The translations under genes were made by a program, and so were the position numbers. A DNA stretch of 64,000 bases, from contig NZ_QAYC01000003.1 of the NCBI RefSeq assembly GCF_003053725.1, positions 310,001 through 374,000 on the forward strand, in the 5' to 3' direction. A model generated the notes under the pieces. That model did no database searches and was not told the origin of the DNA. It saw only the letters and a program-made list of their open reading frames with translations. Shown here in pieces: positions 17,950 to 27,254 of the stretch; the first letter of the stretch is position 1, and every line of letters starts with the position of its first letter. The DNA is from Rhodovulum kholense. GTDB taxonomy: Bacteria > Pseudomonadota > Alphaproteobacteria > Rhodobacterales > Rhodobacteraceae.

Positions 17950-19077
17950 ATGACGACATTCGGTTTCACCCTTCACGCTACCGACGGTGCCGCGCGCACC
18001 GGCGCCATTGCAACCCCGCGCGGCACGATCCGCACCCCCGCCTTCATGCCTGTCGGCACCGCCGGCACGGTCAAGGCGATGCTGCCCGAAAGCGTGGCGG
18101 CGACCGGCGCCGACATCCTGCTGGGCAATACCTATCACCTGATGCTGCGGCCCGGGGCCGAGCGGGTGGCACGCCTTGGAGGGTTGCACGCCTTCATGCA
18201 TTGGGACAAGCCCATCCTCACCGATTCCGGCGGCTTCCAGGTCATGAGCCTGTCGGGGCTGAGGAAAATGTCGGAGGACGGGGTCGCCTTCCGGTCGCAT
18301 ATCGATGGCTCGACCCACATGCTGAGCCCCGAGCGCAGCATGGAGATCCAGCGCCTCTTGGGGTCCGACATCGTGATGTGTTTCGACGAATGCCCGGCGC
18401 TCCCGGCCTCGGAGGCCGAGGTCGCGCGCGCGATGCGGCTGTCGATGCGCTGGGCCGAGCGGTCGAAGGCGGCGTTCGGCGACCGTCCGGGCCATGCGCT
18501 GTTCGGGATCATGCAGGGCGGCGTCACCCGCGAGCTGCGCGAGGAATCGGCCCGGGCGCTGACGGCCATCGGCTTCGACGGCTATGCGGTGGGCGGGCTC
18601 GCGGTTGGCGAGGGGCAGGAGGCGATGTTCGGCGTCCTCGACTATGCCACCGGATTTTTGCCCGAGGACCGGCCGCGCTATCTGATGGGCGTCGGCAAGC
18701 CCGACGACATTGTCGGCGCGGTCGCGCGCGGCATCGACATGATGGATTGCGTTCTGCCCTCGCGCTCGGGGCGCACGGGGCAGGCCTTTACCCGGCGCGG
18801 CGTCGTCAACATCAAGAACGCGCGCCATGCCGACGATCCTCGGCCGCTGGACGAGCACTGTTCCTGCCCGGCCTGCCGCAACTATTCGCGCGCCTATCTG
18901 CACCATGTGTTCCGCGCGCAGGAGATCCTCTCGTCGATGCTGCTGACCTGGCACAACCTGCATTATTTCCAGGAGCTGATGGCGGGCATGCGCGCGGCCA
19001 TCGCCGAGGGCCGTTTCGCGGCCTGGCAGGCGGCGTTCCATGCCAAGCGGGCCGAGGGCGACATCGACCCGCTCTAG
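17950..19077 (+). CDS. tgt: Queuine tRNA-ribosyltransferase
   Basis: 375-residue TIM-barrel enzyme exchanging guanine-34 for preQ1 in GUN-anticodon tRNAs. Signatures are [29 protein letters not shown], and the zinc site [16 protein letters not shown] (Cys-x-Cys-x2-Cys plus His). Catalytic Asp residues lie in the TDSGGF and [12 protein letters not shown] stretches. Start [13 protein letters not shown] is preferred by family length; an in-frame ATG at 17938 would add four residues, and neither has a strong Shine-Dalgarno. It diverges from the RimB-RimK gene. No other queuosine genes lie in the window. Confidence 0.95.
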   Translation: MTTFGFTLHATDGAARTGAIATPRGTIRTPAFMPVGTAGTVKAMLPESVAATGADILLGNTYHLMLRPGAERVARLGGLHAFMHWDKPILTDSGGFQVMSLSGLRKMSEDGVAFRSHIDGSTHMLSPERSMEIQRLLGSDIVMCFDECPALPASEAEVARAMRLSMRWAERSKAAFGDRPGHALFGIMQGGVTRELREESARALTAIGFDGYAVGGLAVGEGQEAMFGVLDYATGFLPEDRPRYLMGVGKPDDIVGAVARGIDMMDCVLPSRSGRTGQAFTRRGVVNIKNARHADDPRPLDEHCSCPACRNYSRAYLHHVFRAQEILSSMLLTWHNLHYFQELMAGMRAAIAEGRFAAWQAAFHAKRAEGDIDPL

Positions 19078-19198
19078 GCGGCGGGCGCCGTTGATGGCGG
19101 GTTTACCCTGGCGGGGCTTTGCCCGGACGGGGGCCGTCTCGGCGCTTGCGCCGGGTGCGCCGGGCGGGCATTCTGGACCCCGGAACATGGCGGGCATG

Positions 19199-19225
19199 TT
19201 GAATTGGCGACCAATTGCCCCAGAT
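19199..19225 (+). promoter_or_regulatory. Heat-shock (RpoH/sigma32)-type promoter for lon
   Basis: TTGAA at 19199-19203 and CCCCAGAT at 19218-19225, 14 bases apart, match the sigma32 pattern (CTTGAA, 13-17 bases, CCCCATnT) with one -10 mismatch. The element lies 79 bp before lon, a classic heat-shock gene. The spacer contains a perfect inverted repeat AATTGG-CGA-CCAATT at 19202-19216, which might be an operator or coincidental. Confidence 0.6.
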
Positions 19226-19303
19226 AATGACAGCAGACCGGGGACGGCCATGCGCTGCCGATGATCGGGGCCGGTAGCCGTCCAGCGAACCTAAGGATAC
19301 CTC

Positions 19304-21715
19304 ATGCCCGAGCATATCAGCTCTTCCTATCCAGTCCTTCCGCTGCGCGATATCGTGGTCTTCCCCCACATGATCGTGCCGCTCTTCGTCGGCCGCGAGA
19401 AATCCGTCCGTGCGCTCGAAGAGGTGATGCAGGACGACAAGCAGATCCTTCTGTCGGCACAGATCGACCCGGCGGTGGACGAACCCTCGACCGAGGGCAT
19501 CTACCGGACCGGCGTGCTGGCCAACGTGCTGCAACTGCTCAAGCTGCCCGACGGCACCGTCAAGGTGCTGGTCGAGGGCAAGACGCGGGTGCGCACCACC
19601 GGCTATCTCGACAATCCCTCCTTCTTCGAGGCGAGTTGCGAGCCGCTGTCCGAGGACCTAGGCGACGAGGAGGTGGTCGAGGCGTTGCTGCGCTCGGTCG
19701 GCGCCGAGTTCGAGCGCTATGCCAAGGTCAAGAAGAACATCCCCGAAGAGGCGCTGTCGGCGGTCGCCGATACCCGCGAACCGGCCAAGCTGGCCGATCT
19801 GGTCGCGGGCCATCTGGGCGTCGAGGTCGCGCAGAAGCAGGAGCTTCTGGAAACGCTGACCGTCGCCGAGCGGCTGGAGAAGGTCTATGGCCTGATGCAG
19901 GGCGAGATGTCGGTCCTGCAGGTCGAGAAGAAGATCAAGACCCGCGTCAAGTCGCAGATGGAGCGCACCCAGCGCGAATACTATCTGAACGAGCAGATGA
20001 AGGCGATCCAGCGCGAGCTGGGCGATGGCGACGATGGCCAGAACGAGATCGCCGAGCTGGAAGAACGCATCGCTGGCACCAAGCTGTCGAAGGAAGCCTC
20101 CGAGAAGGTCGCGGCCGAGGTCAAGAAGCTGAAGTCGATGTCCCCGATGTCGGCCGAGGCGACGGTCGTGCGCAACTATCTCGACTGGATCCTGTCGCTG
20201 CCCTGGGGCGTGAAATCGCGGGTCAAGAAGGACCTGACCGCGGCCGAGAAGGTTCTGGACAACGACCATTACGGGCTTGAGAAGGTCAAGGAACGGATCG
20301 TCGAATATCTGGCGGTGCAGCAGCGCAGCCAGAAGCTGAAAGGCCCGATCCTCTGCCTCGTCGGCCCGCCTGGCGTCGGCAAGACCTCGCTTGGCAAGTC
20401 GGTCGCGCGGGCGACGGGACGCGAATTCATCCGCATCAGCCTGGGCGGCGTGCGCGACGAATCCGAGATCCGCGGCCACCGCCGGACCTATATCGGCTCG
20501 ATGCCCGGCAAGATCATCCAGGCGATGAAGAAGGCCAAGACCACCAACCCGCTGATCCTGCTCGATGAAATCGACAAGATGGGGCAGGATTTCCGTGGCG
20601 ACCCGGCCTCGGCCATGCTGGAAGTGCTGGACCCGGAACAGAACGCGACCTTCGTCGATCACTATCTCGAGGTCGAATACGACCTCTCGAACGTGATGTT
20701 CCTGACCACGGCCAACAGCTACAACATGCCGGGCCCGCTTCTGGACCGGATGGAGATCATCAGCCTCGCGGGCTACACCGAGGACGAAAAGCGCGAGATC
20801 GCCGAACGTCACCTGGTGCCCAAGCAGATGAAGAACCACGGGCTGAAGGCCAAGGAATTCGAGCTGACGCCCGAGGCGCTGACCGAGATCATCCGCCGCT
20901 ATACCCGCGAGGCGGGGGTGCGGAACCTCGAGCGCGAGATCGCCAAGCTGGGCCGGAAGGCCGTGACCAAGCTGATCAAGAAAGAGACCGACAAGGTCAC
21001 CATCGGGCCGGATGTCCTCGAGGACTATCTGGGGGTCAAGAAGTACCGCTACGGGCTGGCCGAGAAGGAAGACCAGATCGGCGTCGTGACCGGGCTGGCC
21101 TGGACCTCGGTCGGGGGCGATCTTCTGTCGATCGAGGCGCTCAAGTTGCCGGGCAAGGGCCGGATGAAGACCACCGGCAAGCTGGGCGATGTGATGAAGG
21201 AATCGATCGACGCCGCCTCGAGCTATGTCCGCTCGATCGCGCCCGAGATCGGCTTCAAGCCGCCGCGCTTCGACAAGATCGACATCCACGTCCACGTGCC
21301 CGAGGGCGCGACGCCCAAGGACGGCCCCTCGGCCGGGGTGGCGATGGTGACCTCGATCGTTTCGGTGCTGACCCAGATCCCGGTCCGCAAGGATATCGCG
21401 ATGACCGGCGAGGTGACGCTGCGCGGCAATGTGCTGGCCATCGGCGGGCTCAAGGAGAAACTGCTGGCGGCGCTGCGCGGCGGGATCAAGACGGTGCTGA
21501 TCCCGGAAGAGAACGAGAAGGACCTGCGCGAGATCCCCGACAACGTGAAGGAGGGGCTGACGATCATCCCCGTCTCTCATGTCCGCGAGGTTCTGAAACA
21601 GGCCTTGGTGCGCGAACCCGAGCCCATCGAATGGGACGAAGCCGCCGAGGAAGCCGCAGCGGCCGCCGCCGCCAAGGCCTCGGGCGGCGAGGCGGCGGGG
21701 CAGGTCGCGCACTGA
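19304..21715 (+). CDS. lon: ATP-dependent endopeptidase Lon
   Basis: 803-residue AAA+ serine protease degrading misfolded and regulatory proteins; standard length. The N-terminal substrate-binding domain begins with [19 protein letters not shown]. Walker A GPPGVGKT is at 354-361 and Walker B is LLDEIDKM. The protease domain has the Ser-Lys dyad: Ser676 in [11 protein letters not shown], with the lysine in [14 protein letters not shown] some 43 residues later. An Ala/Glu-rich tail ends the protein. The promoter upstream looks heat-shock type, and a strong terminator follows. Confidence 0.98.
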   Translation: MPEHISSSYPVLPLRDIVVFPHMIVPLFVGREKSVRALEEVMQDDKQILLSAQIDPAVDEPSTEGIYRTGVLANVLQLLKLPDGTVKVLVEGKTRVRTTGYLDNPSFFEASCEPLSEDLGDEEVVEALLRSVGAEFERYAKVKKNIPEEALSAVADTREPAKLADLVAGHLGVEVAQKQELLETLTVAERLEKVYGLMQGEMSVLQVEKKIKTRVKSQMERTQREYYLNEQMKAIQRELGDGDDGQNEIAELEERIAGTKLSKEASEKVAAEVKKLKSMSPMSAEATVVRNYLDWILSLPWGVKSRVKKDLTAAEKVLDNDHYGLEKVKERIVEYLAVQQRSQKLKGPILCLVGPPGVGKTSLGKSVARATGREFIRISLGGVRDESEIRGHRRTYIGSMPGKIIQAMKKAKTTNPLILLDEIDKMGQDFRGDPASAMLEVLDPEQNATFVDHYLEVEYDLSNVMFLTTANSYNMPGPLLDRMEIISLAGYTEDEKREIAERHLVPKQMKNHGLKAKEFELTPEALTEIIRRYTREAGVRNLEREIAKLGRKAVTKLIKKETDKVTIGPDVLEDYLGVKKYRYGLAEKEDQIGVVTGLAWTSVGGDLLSIEALKLPGKGRMKTTGKLGDVMKESIDAASSYVRSIAPEIGFKPPRFDKIDIHVHVPEGATPKDGPSAGVAMVTSIVSVLTQIPVRKDIAMTGEVTLRGNVLAIGGLKEKLLAALRGGIKTVLIPEENEKDLREIPDNVKEGLTIIPVSHVREVLKQALVREPEPIEWDEAAEEAAAAAAAKASGGEAAGQVAH

Positions 21716-21743
21716 CGCGATCCCTTTCCGGGACAGAACCAAT

Positions 21744-21769
21744 GACGCGCCCGAAAGGGCGCGTCTTTT
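21744..21769 (+). terminator. Rho-independent terminator of lon
   Basis: Perfect nine-base stem GACGCGCCC/GGGCGCGTC around a GAAA tetraloop, followed by TTTT, 28 bp after the lon stop. Confidence 0.9.
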
Positions 21770-21877
21770 CGCATCCGGCCATCGCAACGGCGACAAGGCG
21801 GTGCCTGAAAAAAGCCCAAGCCAATTTTCCCCGACCCTCTTGCAAAGCTCGGCACGGACGGATAACAAGCGCGCCAC

Positions 21878-21952
21878 GGGTGATTAGCTCAGTGGTAGAG
21901 CGCTTCGTTCACATCGAAGATGTCAGGAGTTCGAATCTCTTATCACCCACCA
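21878..21952 (+). tRNA. tRNA-Val (anticodon CAC)
   Basis: Full cloverleaf: acceptor GGGTGAT pairs with ATCACCC, D arm GCTC-AGTGGTA-GAGC, anticodon stem CTTCG/CGAAG around loop TTCACAT (anticodon CAC, reading GUG), and T loop TTCGAAT. Discriminator A is at 21949 and CCA is encoded at 21950-21952. Confidence 0.95.
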
Positions 21953-23008
21953 TCTTCTCAATGGCTTATGGCGTTTTTGCGAAGTGTTCCCGGGTTCACT
22001 GACCCTGTCGGAGCTTTGTGACGTCCAGCACGTCGGCTGCGCGGGCCCGGGGGGCAGAAGACCTGGTGCAGATGCCCGGTCACAATGCCGTTGGAATGCC
22101 CTGGCAACCTGCTGATACGATCCGTTCTCGACGCGCTTTGCCGAAATGACACATGGTCGGCAGAATCGCGGCTGTCTTGCTCTCTCGATCTCGGGGACCA
22201 TTGCAGATGCGCAGAGCGGCGGGCGATCACGGCAGTCAGAGCCCGCGCGCAGTCCTCCGCGCTCTGGTCGTCCGGGGCCGCGGGGACGGGCGCATGACCG
22301 GCAGCAAGAACGTCGATCCCGGCACGGTCCCGACGCAAGTCCGGGCCGGGTTCCGGACCGTCGGGTGGTTGCGCGGTCTTTCCGCATCTGACCGTTGGTT
22401 CTCTGCGCCAGTCCGTTCGGCATCGGCTTGCCCGGCGCGCTGTCATGCCGCTGGATCCGGGTCCCGGTCGCCTGAGTCGCACCGGATGTGTCGGCGGCAC
22501 CTTGGGGTGTTTCGAGCGGCTGGACGCTCCGTCCATTCGCGAACCGGTCATGACCAATCGACGGGAAACGCACCTTGGGAGGTATTTCCAGGTCCGTCTC
22601 GATCCGGCGAGCGGCGCACATGGGTCGCGCCTCAAGCAGGATCCGCGCCGCGCGGCGCCGGTCCGGGCTGGTGAAGCCGCGGGCCCGGGCGGCCAAAGGG
22701 AACTTTTGGGGAAGGGAGGCGTTCTCTGGCTGAAGGGCGGCCGTCGGGGTGCCCTTCACGGGGGCGGGCGTTTCGCTTGCGTCAGATGCGCAGGACTTTG
22801 CTCAGCGAGGGGCAAGGACCGGCCAGTATCTGCCGGATCGGTGCAACCGGCGGCGCTACGGCTCACATCCCCGTGCTTAGCTCTTTTCAGGGGCGGGCAT
22901 GAGGATTTTGTTATGAGGTGCGGGATGGCTCCCGGTTCCGCACCAGAATCGTACACACCGCCCCTCCTCCCTGGAGGCGGAGAACAAACGAGAGGCAAGG
23001 AGAAGACA
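21953..23008. other. Gene-free kilobase between tRNA-Val and the outer-membrane barrel gene
   Basis: About 1.05 kb with no supportable gene on either strand. Open frames here are all low-complexity Arg/Pro/Ser products of high GC, without recognisable motifs or ribosome-binding sites. The last ~80 bp form the leader of the barrel gene. It may be decayed coding sequence or mobile-element debris, but no terminal repeats were seen. Confidence 0.5.
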
Positions 23009-23599
23009 ATGACATCCTATTTTGCACCCGCCGCGATCGCATTGGGTCTGTCCGCGGCGATGGCCGCCCCGGCGATGGCGGGCAGCTATGCCCCGGCTCC
23101 GGCCGAACCCGTGATCGTGCCCGCCGTGCCGGCTGCCGCGCCCGATGGCGACTGGGGCGGCGCCTATGTTGGTCTGAGCTACGGCTATATCGACGTGTCG
23201 ACCGATAGCGGGGCCCCGGACGATGACAGCGATGCCCTTGGCATCATGGCGGGCTATCGCTGGGACTTCGGCAAGACCGTCGCCGGTGTCGAGGTCGAAT
23301 ATGGTGAACCCGATCTGAACTTCGGCTCGGAAGAGGTCGACTCGGTGTGGCGGATCAAGGGCCAGTACGGCTACGATTTCGGCCGTACCCTGGCCTACGC
23401 GACCGCGGGTATCGCGCCCACCGACACCTCGATCGGCAGCGAAACCGGCTATCTGGTCGGTCTCGGCGTCGATTATCAGATGACCCCGAACTGGGTGCTG
23501 GGCGCCGAAGTGCTGTATCACGACTTCGACGAATTCGGCAGCTCGGGCGTGGGCGCCGACGCGACCACCGCGGCGGTCCGCGTGTCCTACCGGTTCTGA
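23009..23599 (+). CDS. Outer-membrane beta-barrel protein (Omp25/OmpW-like small porin)
   Basis: 196-residue exported protein. The signal peptide (IALGLSAAMAAPAMAGS) is followed by a Pro/Ala linker and about eight alternating strands (GGAYVGLSYGYIDVS, ALGIMAGYRWDFG, VAGVEVEYG, RIKGQYGYDFG, GYLVGLGVDYQ, NWVLGAEVLYHDF). It ends in VRVSYRF, whose C-terminal Phe is the BAM recognition signal. The ATG follows GGCAAGGAGAAGACA, a strong ribosome-binding site. Acidic patches (DDDSD) are at extracellular loops. It is probably an abundant OMP25-family surface protein; its role beyond membrane structure is unknown. It converges with the decarboxylase gene. Confidence 0.88.
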   Translation: MTSYFAPAAIALGLSAAMAAPAMAGSYAPAPAEPVIVPAVPAAAPDGDWGGAYVGLSYGYIDVSTDSGAPDDDSDALGIMAGYRWDFGKTVAGVEVEYGEPDLNFGSEEVDSVWRIKGQYGYDFGRTLAYATAGIAPTDTSIGSETGYLVGLGVDYQMTPNWVLGAEVLYHDFDEFGSSGVGADATTAAVRVSYRF

Positions 23600-23603
23600 C
23601 CGG

Positions 23604-24986
23604 TCACCGGGTCAGATCGGCCAGCACCCGCGGGATCGTCAGAACGTCCTCGCGGGTGCAGTCGAACGGCCCGACCTGAACCCGGATCACCAGCCGTCCC
23701 TCGTGGCGGGTCTGGGTCAGATAGGTACGGCCGTCATCGTTGACCCGCGTGAGCAGGTCGGCGGTGGCGGCTTCGTCGTTCAGGGCGAAGGTGAACAGCG
23801 ACAGGCGCGGTTCGGTCACGATCTCGATCCCCGGCAGCGCCGCGATGGCGTCGCGCGCCTCGGCCGCCCAGGAGACATGGTTCCTGATCCGAGTGCGCAG
23901 TCCCTCGAGCCCGTAGGCGCGCAGCGTGAACCATAGCTTCAGCGCCCGGAAGCGGCGCCCCAGAGGCACCGTCCATTCGTTGAAATCCGTCACCTCCGCC
24001 TGGCCGAGCGTCTGCAGGTAGTCGGGGCGCAGGCCAAGGGTACGGACCTGCGGCGCCGGGTCGGCCAGGAACTGTACCGAACAGTCGAACTGGACGCCCA
24101 GCCACTTGTGCGGGTTGAAGACAAGCGAGTCGACCGTCTCGATCCCCTCCCACAGGTCCCGGAATTCGGGGCAGATCATCGCCGAGCCAGCCCAGGCGGC
24201 ATCGACATGGATATAAAGCCCGTGCGCCCGGGCCACGGCCGCGCAGGCGGCGATGGGGTCGGTCGCGCCGATGCCGGTGGCGCCGACACACAGAATGACC
24301 CCCGCCGGGACCCGCCCGGCCATGAGATCGGCCCGGATCGCGGCATCGAGCGCGGTCGGGTCCATGGCGAAATCGGCGTCGGTCGCGACCTTGACGAGAT
24401 TCTCCTGCCCGATCCCGGCGATCCGAACCGCCTTGTCGACCGAGCTGTGGGTCTGGGCGCTGGCATAGATCCGCAGCCTCGGCTGCCCGGCCAGACCCTC
24501 GCTGTTGCCCGCCCAGCCCAGCGCGCGTTCGCGCATCGTCAGCACCGCCGAAAGCGTCGCGGTGGTGGCGCTGTCATGGATCGTGCCGGTGAAGCGGTCC
24601 GAAAGCCCAAGCGCCTGACGCAGCCAGCTGACCATCACCTGTTCGATCTCGGTCGCGGCGGGCGAGGTCTGCCACAGCATGCATTGCGCGGCCATGGCAT
24701 TGGCCAGCTGCTCGGCCAGCATCGAGGCGGGCGAGGCGTTCGACGGGAAATAGGCGAAGAAGCGGGGATGCTGCCAGTGGGTCATCGCGCCCGGCACCAG
24801 CGCCTCGAAATCGGCGAAGATCGTCTCGACCGGTTCCGGGGCCTCGGGCGGCGCGGCGGGCAGGTTCGCGGCCGTTTCGCCGGGGGCGGTCTGGCCCCGG
24901 ACCGGCCGGTCGCGGAGCCCCGCGTGATAGGCCTGCGCCCAGTCGGCGGCGCGTTTCGACCAATAGGCGAGATCGTCGTGATTCAT
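23604..24986 (-). CDS. Pyridoxal-dependent decarboxylase (aromatic-L-amino-acid decarboxylase group II)
   Basis: 460-residue PLP enzyme of the group II decarboxylases (AADC/tyrosine/DOPA). The PLP lysine is K294 in FNPHKWLGVQFD; the family's substrate-side motif HWQHPRFFAYFPSNASPASMLAEQ is near residue 65, and the AWAGSAMICPE stretch around 258 carries the PLP-stacking region. ATG MNHDDLAYWSK follows GAGGGGACAG. Typical substrates are aromatic amino acids, but specificity cannot be fixed. It lies 87 bp downstream of a MmcQ-like gene on the same strand. Confidence 0.9.
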   Translation of the reverse strand: MNHDDLAYWSKRAADWAQAYHAGLRDRPVRGQTAPGETAANLPAAPPEAPEPVETIFADFEALVPGAMTHWQHPRFFAYFPSNASPASMLAEQLANAMAAQCMLWQTSPAATEIEQVMVSWLRQALGLSDRFTGTIHDSATTATLSAVLTMRERALGWAGNSEGLAGQPRLRIYASAQTHSSVDKAVRIAGIGQENLVKVATDADFAMDPTALDAAIRADLMAGRVPAGVILCVGATGIGATDPIAACAAVARAHGLYIHVDAAWAGSAMICPEFRDLWEGIETVDSLVFNPHKWLGVQFDCSVQFLADPAPQVRTLGLRPDYLQTLGQAEVTDFNEWTVPLGRRFRALKLWFTLRAYGLEGLRTRIRNHVSWAAEARDAIAALPGIEIVTEPRLSLFTFALNDEAATADLLTRVNDDGRTYLTQTRHEGRLVIRVQVGPFDCTREDVLTIPRVLADLTR

Positions 24987-25073
24987 GGCCTGTCCCCTCT
25001 GTTCGGGACCGGGATAGGCCCGGGACGGCGTGGCGGGCAAGGAGGCGGGGTGCCTCAGCGGGGGAGGGCGGGG

Positions 25074-25451
25074 TCAGTCGAGCGTCGCCTGCACCCGGCG
25101 CGGCAGGCTCGCGCGCACGGTGTCGTAACTTTCGCGCAGGCGGTGGGCCATTTCTTCGGGGTCTTGGCTGGCGGTTTCGAGCGCGATCCAGCCGCCGCGC
25201 GGCAGATAGGGCGCTTTCCCCGCCCGGCCGACCGAGATCAGCATTTCGGCAAAGCCCGGATCGGCACATTTCAGCGAGACCCGGCCCGAGCCCGGCGCCA
25301 TCAGCGCAAAGATCTTGTCGCCGACCTTCCAGACGTCGGTTCCGGGGCCGAAGGGCTGGCTGCGCGCGGCCCCGGGCAGGCCGTCGCAAAAGGCCAGGAT
25401 CTGGTCTTCGGTCATCGGGGCAGGCGTCTGGTCGGGTGTCAGGTCGGACAT
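25074..25451 (-). CDS. MmcQ/YjbR family protein
   Basis: 125-residue small protein of the MmcQ/YjbR fold (CyaY-like 'double wing' proposed to bind DNA). Typical features are the N-terminal LAFCDGLPGAARSQPFGPG, the central VWKVGDKIFALM strand, LKCADP, and the end RESYDTVRASLPRR. The start MSDLTPDQTPAP follows a purine-rich stretch; a longer frame upstream is composed of basic residues and is rejected. Function in the family is not established. Confidence 0.83.
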   Translation of the reverse strand: MSDLTPDQTPAPMTEDQILAFCDGLPGAARSQPFGPGTDVWKVGDKIFALMAPGSGRVSLKCADPGFAEMLISVGRAGKAPYLPRGGWIALETASQDPEEMAHRLRESYDTVRASLPRRVQATLD

Positions 25452-25657
25452 GGGGCGGGGTTCCGGGCGTCGGGACAGGGATCGCAGGCTTGGCAGGACC
25501 GTGCCGCGCTGATATGACAGCGCCATGACGACCGTCCGCAACCCCATTTGCTGCATTACCCGCTGACATCCCTCGGGCGGGCCGGGCGTCGTATTTCCCT
25601 CAGACAGGATATGTGCCAGAACCCGCCGCGGGACGCGCGCGAAGGATCTCTGACGCC

Positions 25658-27124
25658 ATGACCGAAATCCGTCTTTACAACACCAGGACCCGGCAGAAGG
25701 AACGGTTCGAGCCGATCGACCCTGCGAATGTGCGCATGTATGTCTGCGGGCCCACCGTTTATGACCGCGCCCATCTGGGCAATGCCCGGCCGGTGGTGAC
25801 CTTCGATGTGCTCTACCGGCTCTTGAAGTGCCTCGCGAAGGAGAAGAACTGGCAAAAAGTCACCTATGTCCGCAATTTCACCGATGTCGACGACAAGATC
25901 AACGCCGCGGCGCTGAAGCGCAAGCAGGCGGGCGATCCGCGTTCGCTGGAAGAGCTGATCCGCGAGCGCACCGAAGAGACCATCGGCTGGTACCATGCCG
26001 ACATGGACGCGCTTGGGGCGCTGAGGCCCGGTCGCGAGCCCCGTGCGACCGAATTCATCGGCGCGATGATCGCGATGATCGAGGACCTGATCGCGAAGGG
26101 CCACGCCTATGCGGCCGAGGGCCATGTGCTGTTCCGGGTGCGGTCCTACAAGGACTATGGCGCGCTGTCGGGCCGGTCGGTCGATGACATGATCGCGGGC
26201 GCCCGGGTCGAGGTCGCGCCCTTCAAGGAAGACCCGATGGATTTCGTGCTGTGGAAGCCCTCGGACGGTGACCTGCCGGGCTGGGACAGCCCCTGGGGCC
26301 GCGGGCGGCCGGGCTGGCATATCGAATGCTCGGCCATGTCCTATGAGCTTTTGGGGCCGAGTTTCGACATTCATGGCGGCGGGATCGATCTGCAGTTTCC
26401 CCACCACGAGAACGAGATCGCGCAAAGCTGCTGCGCCCATCCCGAAGGCAATTTCGCGACGATCTGGATGCATAACGAGATGCTGCTGGTCGAGGGCAAG
26501 AAGATGTCGAAGAGCCTCGGCAACTTCTTCACGGTGCGGGATCTGCTGGAGCAGGGCGTGCCGGGCGAGGTGATCCGCCTCGTGTTCCTGTCGACACATT
26601 ATCGTAGTCCGATGGACTGGACCGACGAAAAGGCGCGTGAAGCGAAAGAGACCCTTCGCACATGGTTTAGGTTGTCCCAACCTGAACAGCCTAATCCCTA
26701 CGGCCTCCATTCCGTTGTTCCTAGCCTTGTCAACGATCTCAATACGCCTGAAGCAATCCGAGGGCTTCATATGCTGGCGACACATGGCGAAGGGGCACAA
26801 TTACGAGCAGCGCTCGATTTGCTTGGTCTAACGCCGAGTTCTGATTGGTGGTGCAAAGGCAAGGAAGATAGGTCTGAAGATGGTCTGATGGTTGGTCTCG
26901 GATGGAGTGGAAATCGCTCGTCGGACGAAATCGATCTGGCTTGGAAGCTTGCCTTTCGATGGGCAGGGCTTCGGCGCGACCGAAACTATCCAGCCGCTGA
27001 TGCTCTGCGAAAGGCTGCTTTACTCGGTGGGCTGGAACTACGGGCGACAAAGAACGCGGATGCGGACGCGGAAATTCTCGACAGCTTTGATCTGGCCACG
27101 CTCAATGGGGTAGAACTGGAATGA
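25658..27124 (+). CDS. cysS: Cysteine--tRNA ligase, with an atypical C-terminal third
   Basis: 488-residue class I synthetase charging tRNA-Cys. Motifs are complete: [10 protein letters not shown] (zinc Cys), AHLGNAR (HIGH equivalent), [17 protein letters not shown] and KKMSKSLGN. From about 26596 onward (after residue ~313) base and codon use change abruptly: TTT, ATT, CCT, AAT and TCT codons and runs of A/T replace the G/C-ending codons of the first two thirds and of the neighbours. The protein stays in frame, with family-like [18 protein letters not shown] and [12 protein letters not shown]. It is longer than many CysRS (~460), with a Trp/Lys-rich insert ([16 protein letters not shown]). 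This looks like replacement of the 3' end by foreign DNA. Confidence 0.95.
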   Translation: MTEIRLYNTRTRQKERFEPIDPANVRMYVCGPTVYDRAHLGNARPVVTFDVLYRLLKCLAKEKNWQKVTYVRNFTDVDDKINAAALKRKQAGDPRSLEELIRERTEETIGWYHADMDALGALRPGREPRATEFIGAMIAMIEDLIAKGHAYAAEGHVLFRVRSYKDYGALSGRSVDDMIAGARVEVAPFKEDPMDFVLWKPSDGDLPGWDSPWGRGRPGWHIECSAMSYELLGPSFDIHGGGIDLQFPHHENEIAQSCCAHPEGNFATIWMHNEMLLVEGKKMSKSLGNFFTVRDLLEQGVPGEVIRLVFLSTHYRSPMDWTDEKAREAKETLRTWFRLSQPEQPNPYGLHSVVPSLVNDLNTPEAIRGLHMLATHGEGAQLRAALDLLGLTPSSDWWCKGKEDRSEDGLMVGLGWSGNRSSDEIDLAWKLAFRWAGLRRDRNYPAADALRKAALLGGLELRATKNADADAEILDSFDLATLNGVELE

Positions 27125-27153
27125 ATATACGGTGGCTGTGTTCGAGCGCCAGG

Positions 27154-27226
27154 CCCGAGGGGAGGGCGGTGAAAGCACCCGCCCCTCGGGGACGGGTCGG
27201 GCGCTGCCCGGGCCAGAGGCCCGGGC
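27154..27226 (+). promoter_or_regulatory. Tandem hairpins between cysS and cimA (possible terminator/attenuator)
   Basis: Two strong GC hairpins in 73 bp: CCCGAGGGG...CCCCTCGGG (27154-27190) and a perfect nine-base stem GCCCGGGCC-AGA-GGCCCGGGC (27206-27226). The second ends about 14 bases before the first possible cimA start and lacks a T run. They could terminate cysS or regulate cimA entry; no leader peptide rich in Ile/Leu/Val codons was seen. Confidence 0.4.
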
Positions 27227-27254
27227 GGGGTGATCTTCAATGCGGAACGTCCCA

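Noticed and set aside
21923-22759. Possible 278-codon minus-strand gene beside tRNA-Val
   Set aside because: It runs through the tRNA, is Arg/Pro/Ser-rich and has no motif or ribosome-binding site.
22951-22963. GTACACACCGCCC, identical to a universal 16S rRNA 3'-end string
   Set aside because: Similarity stops after 13 bases; no further rRNA sequence is nearby, so it is chance.
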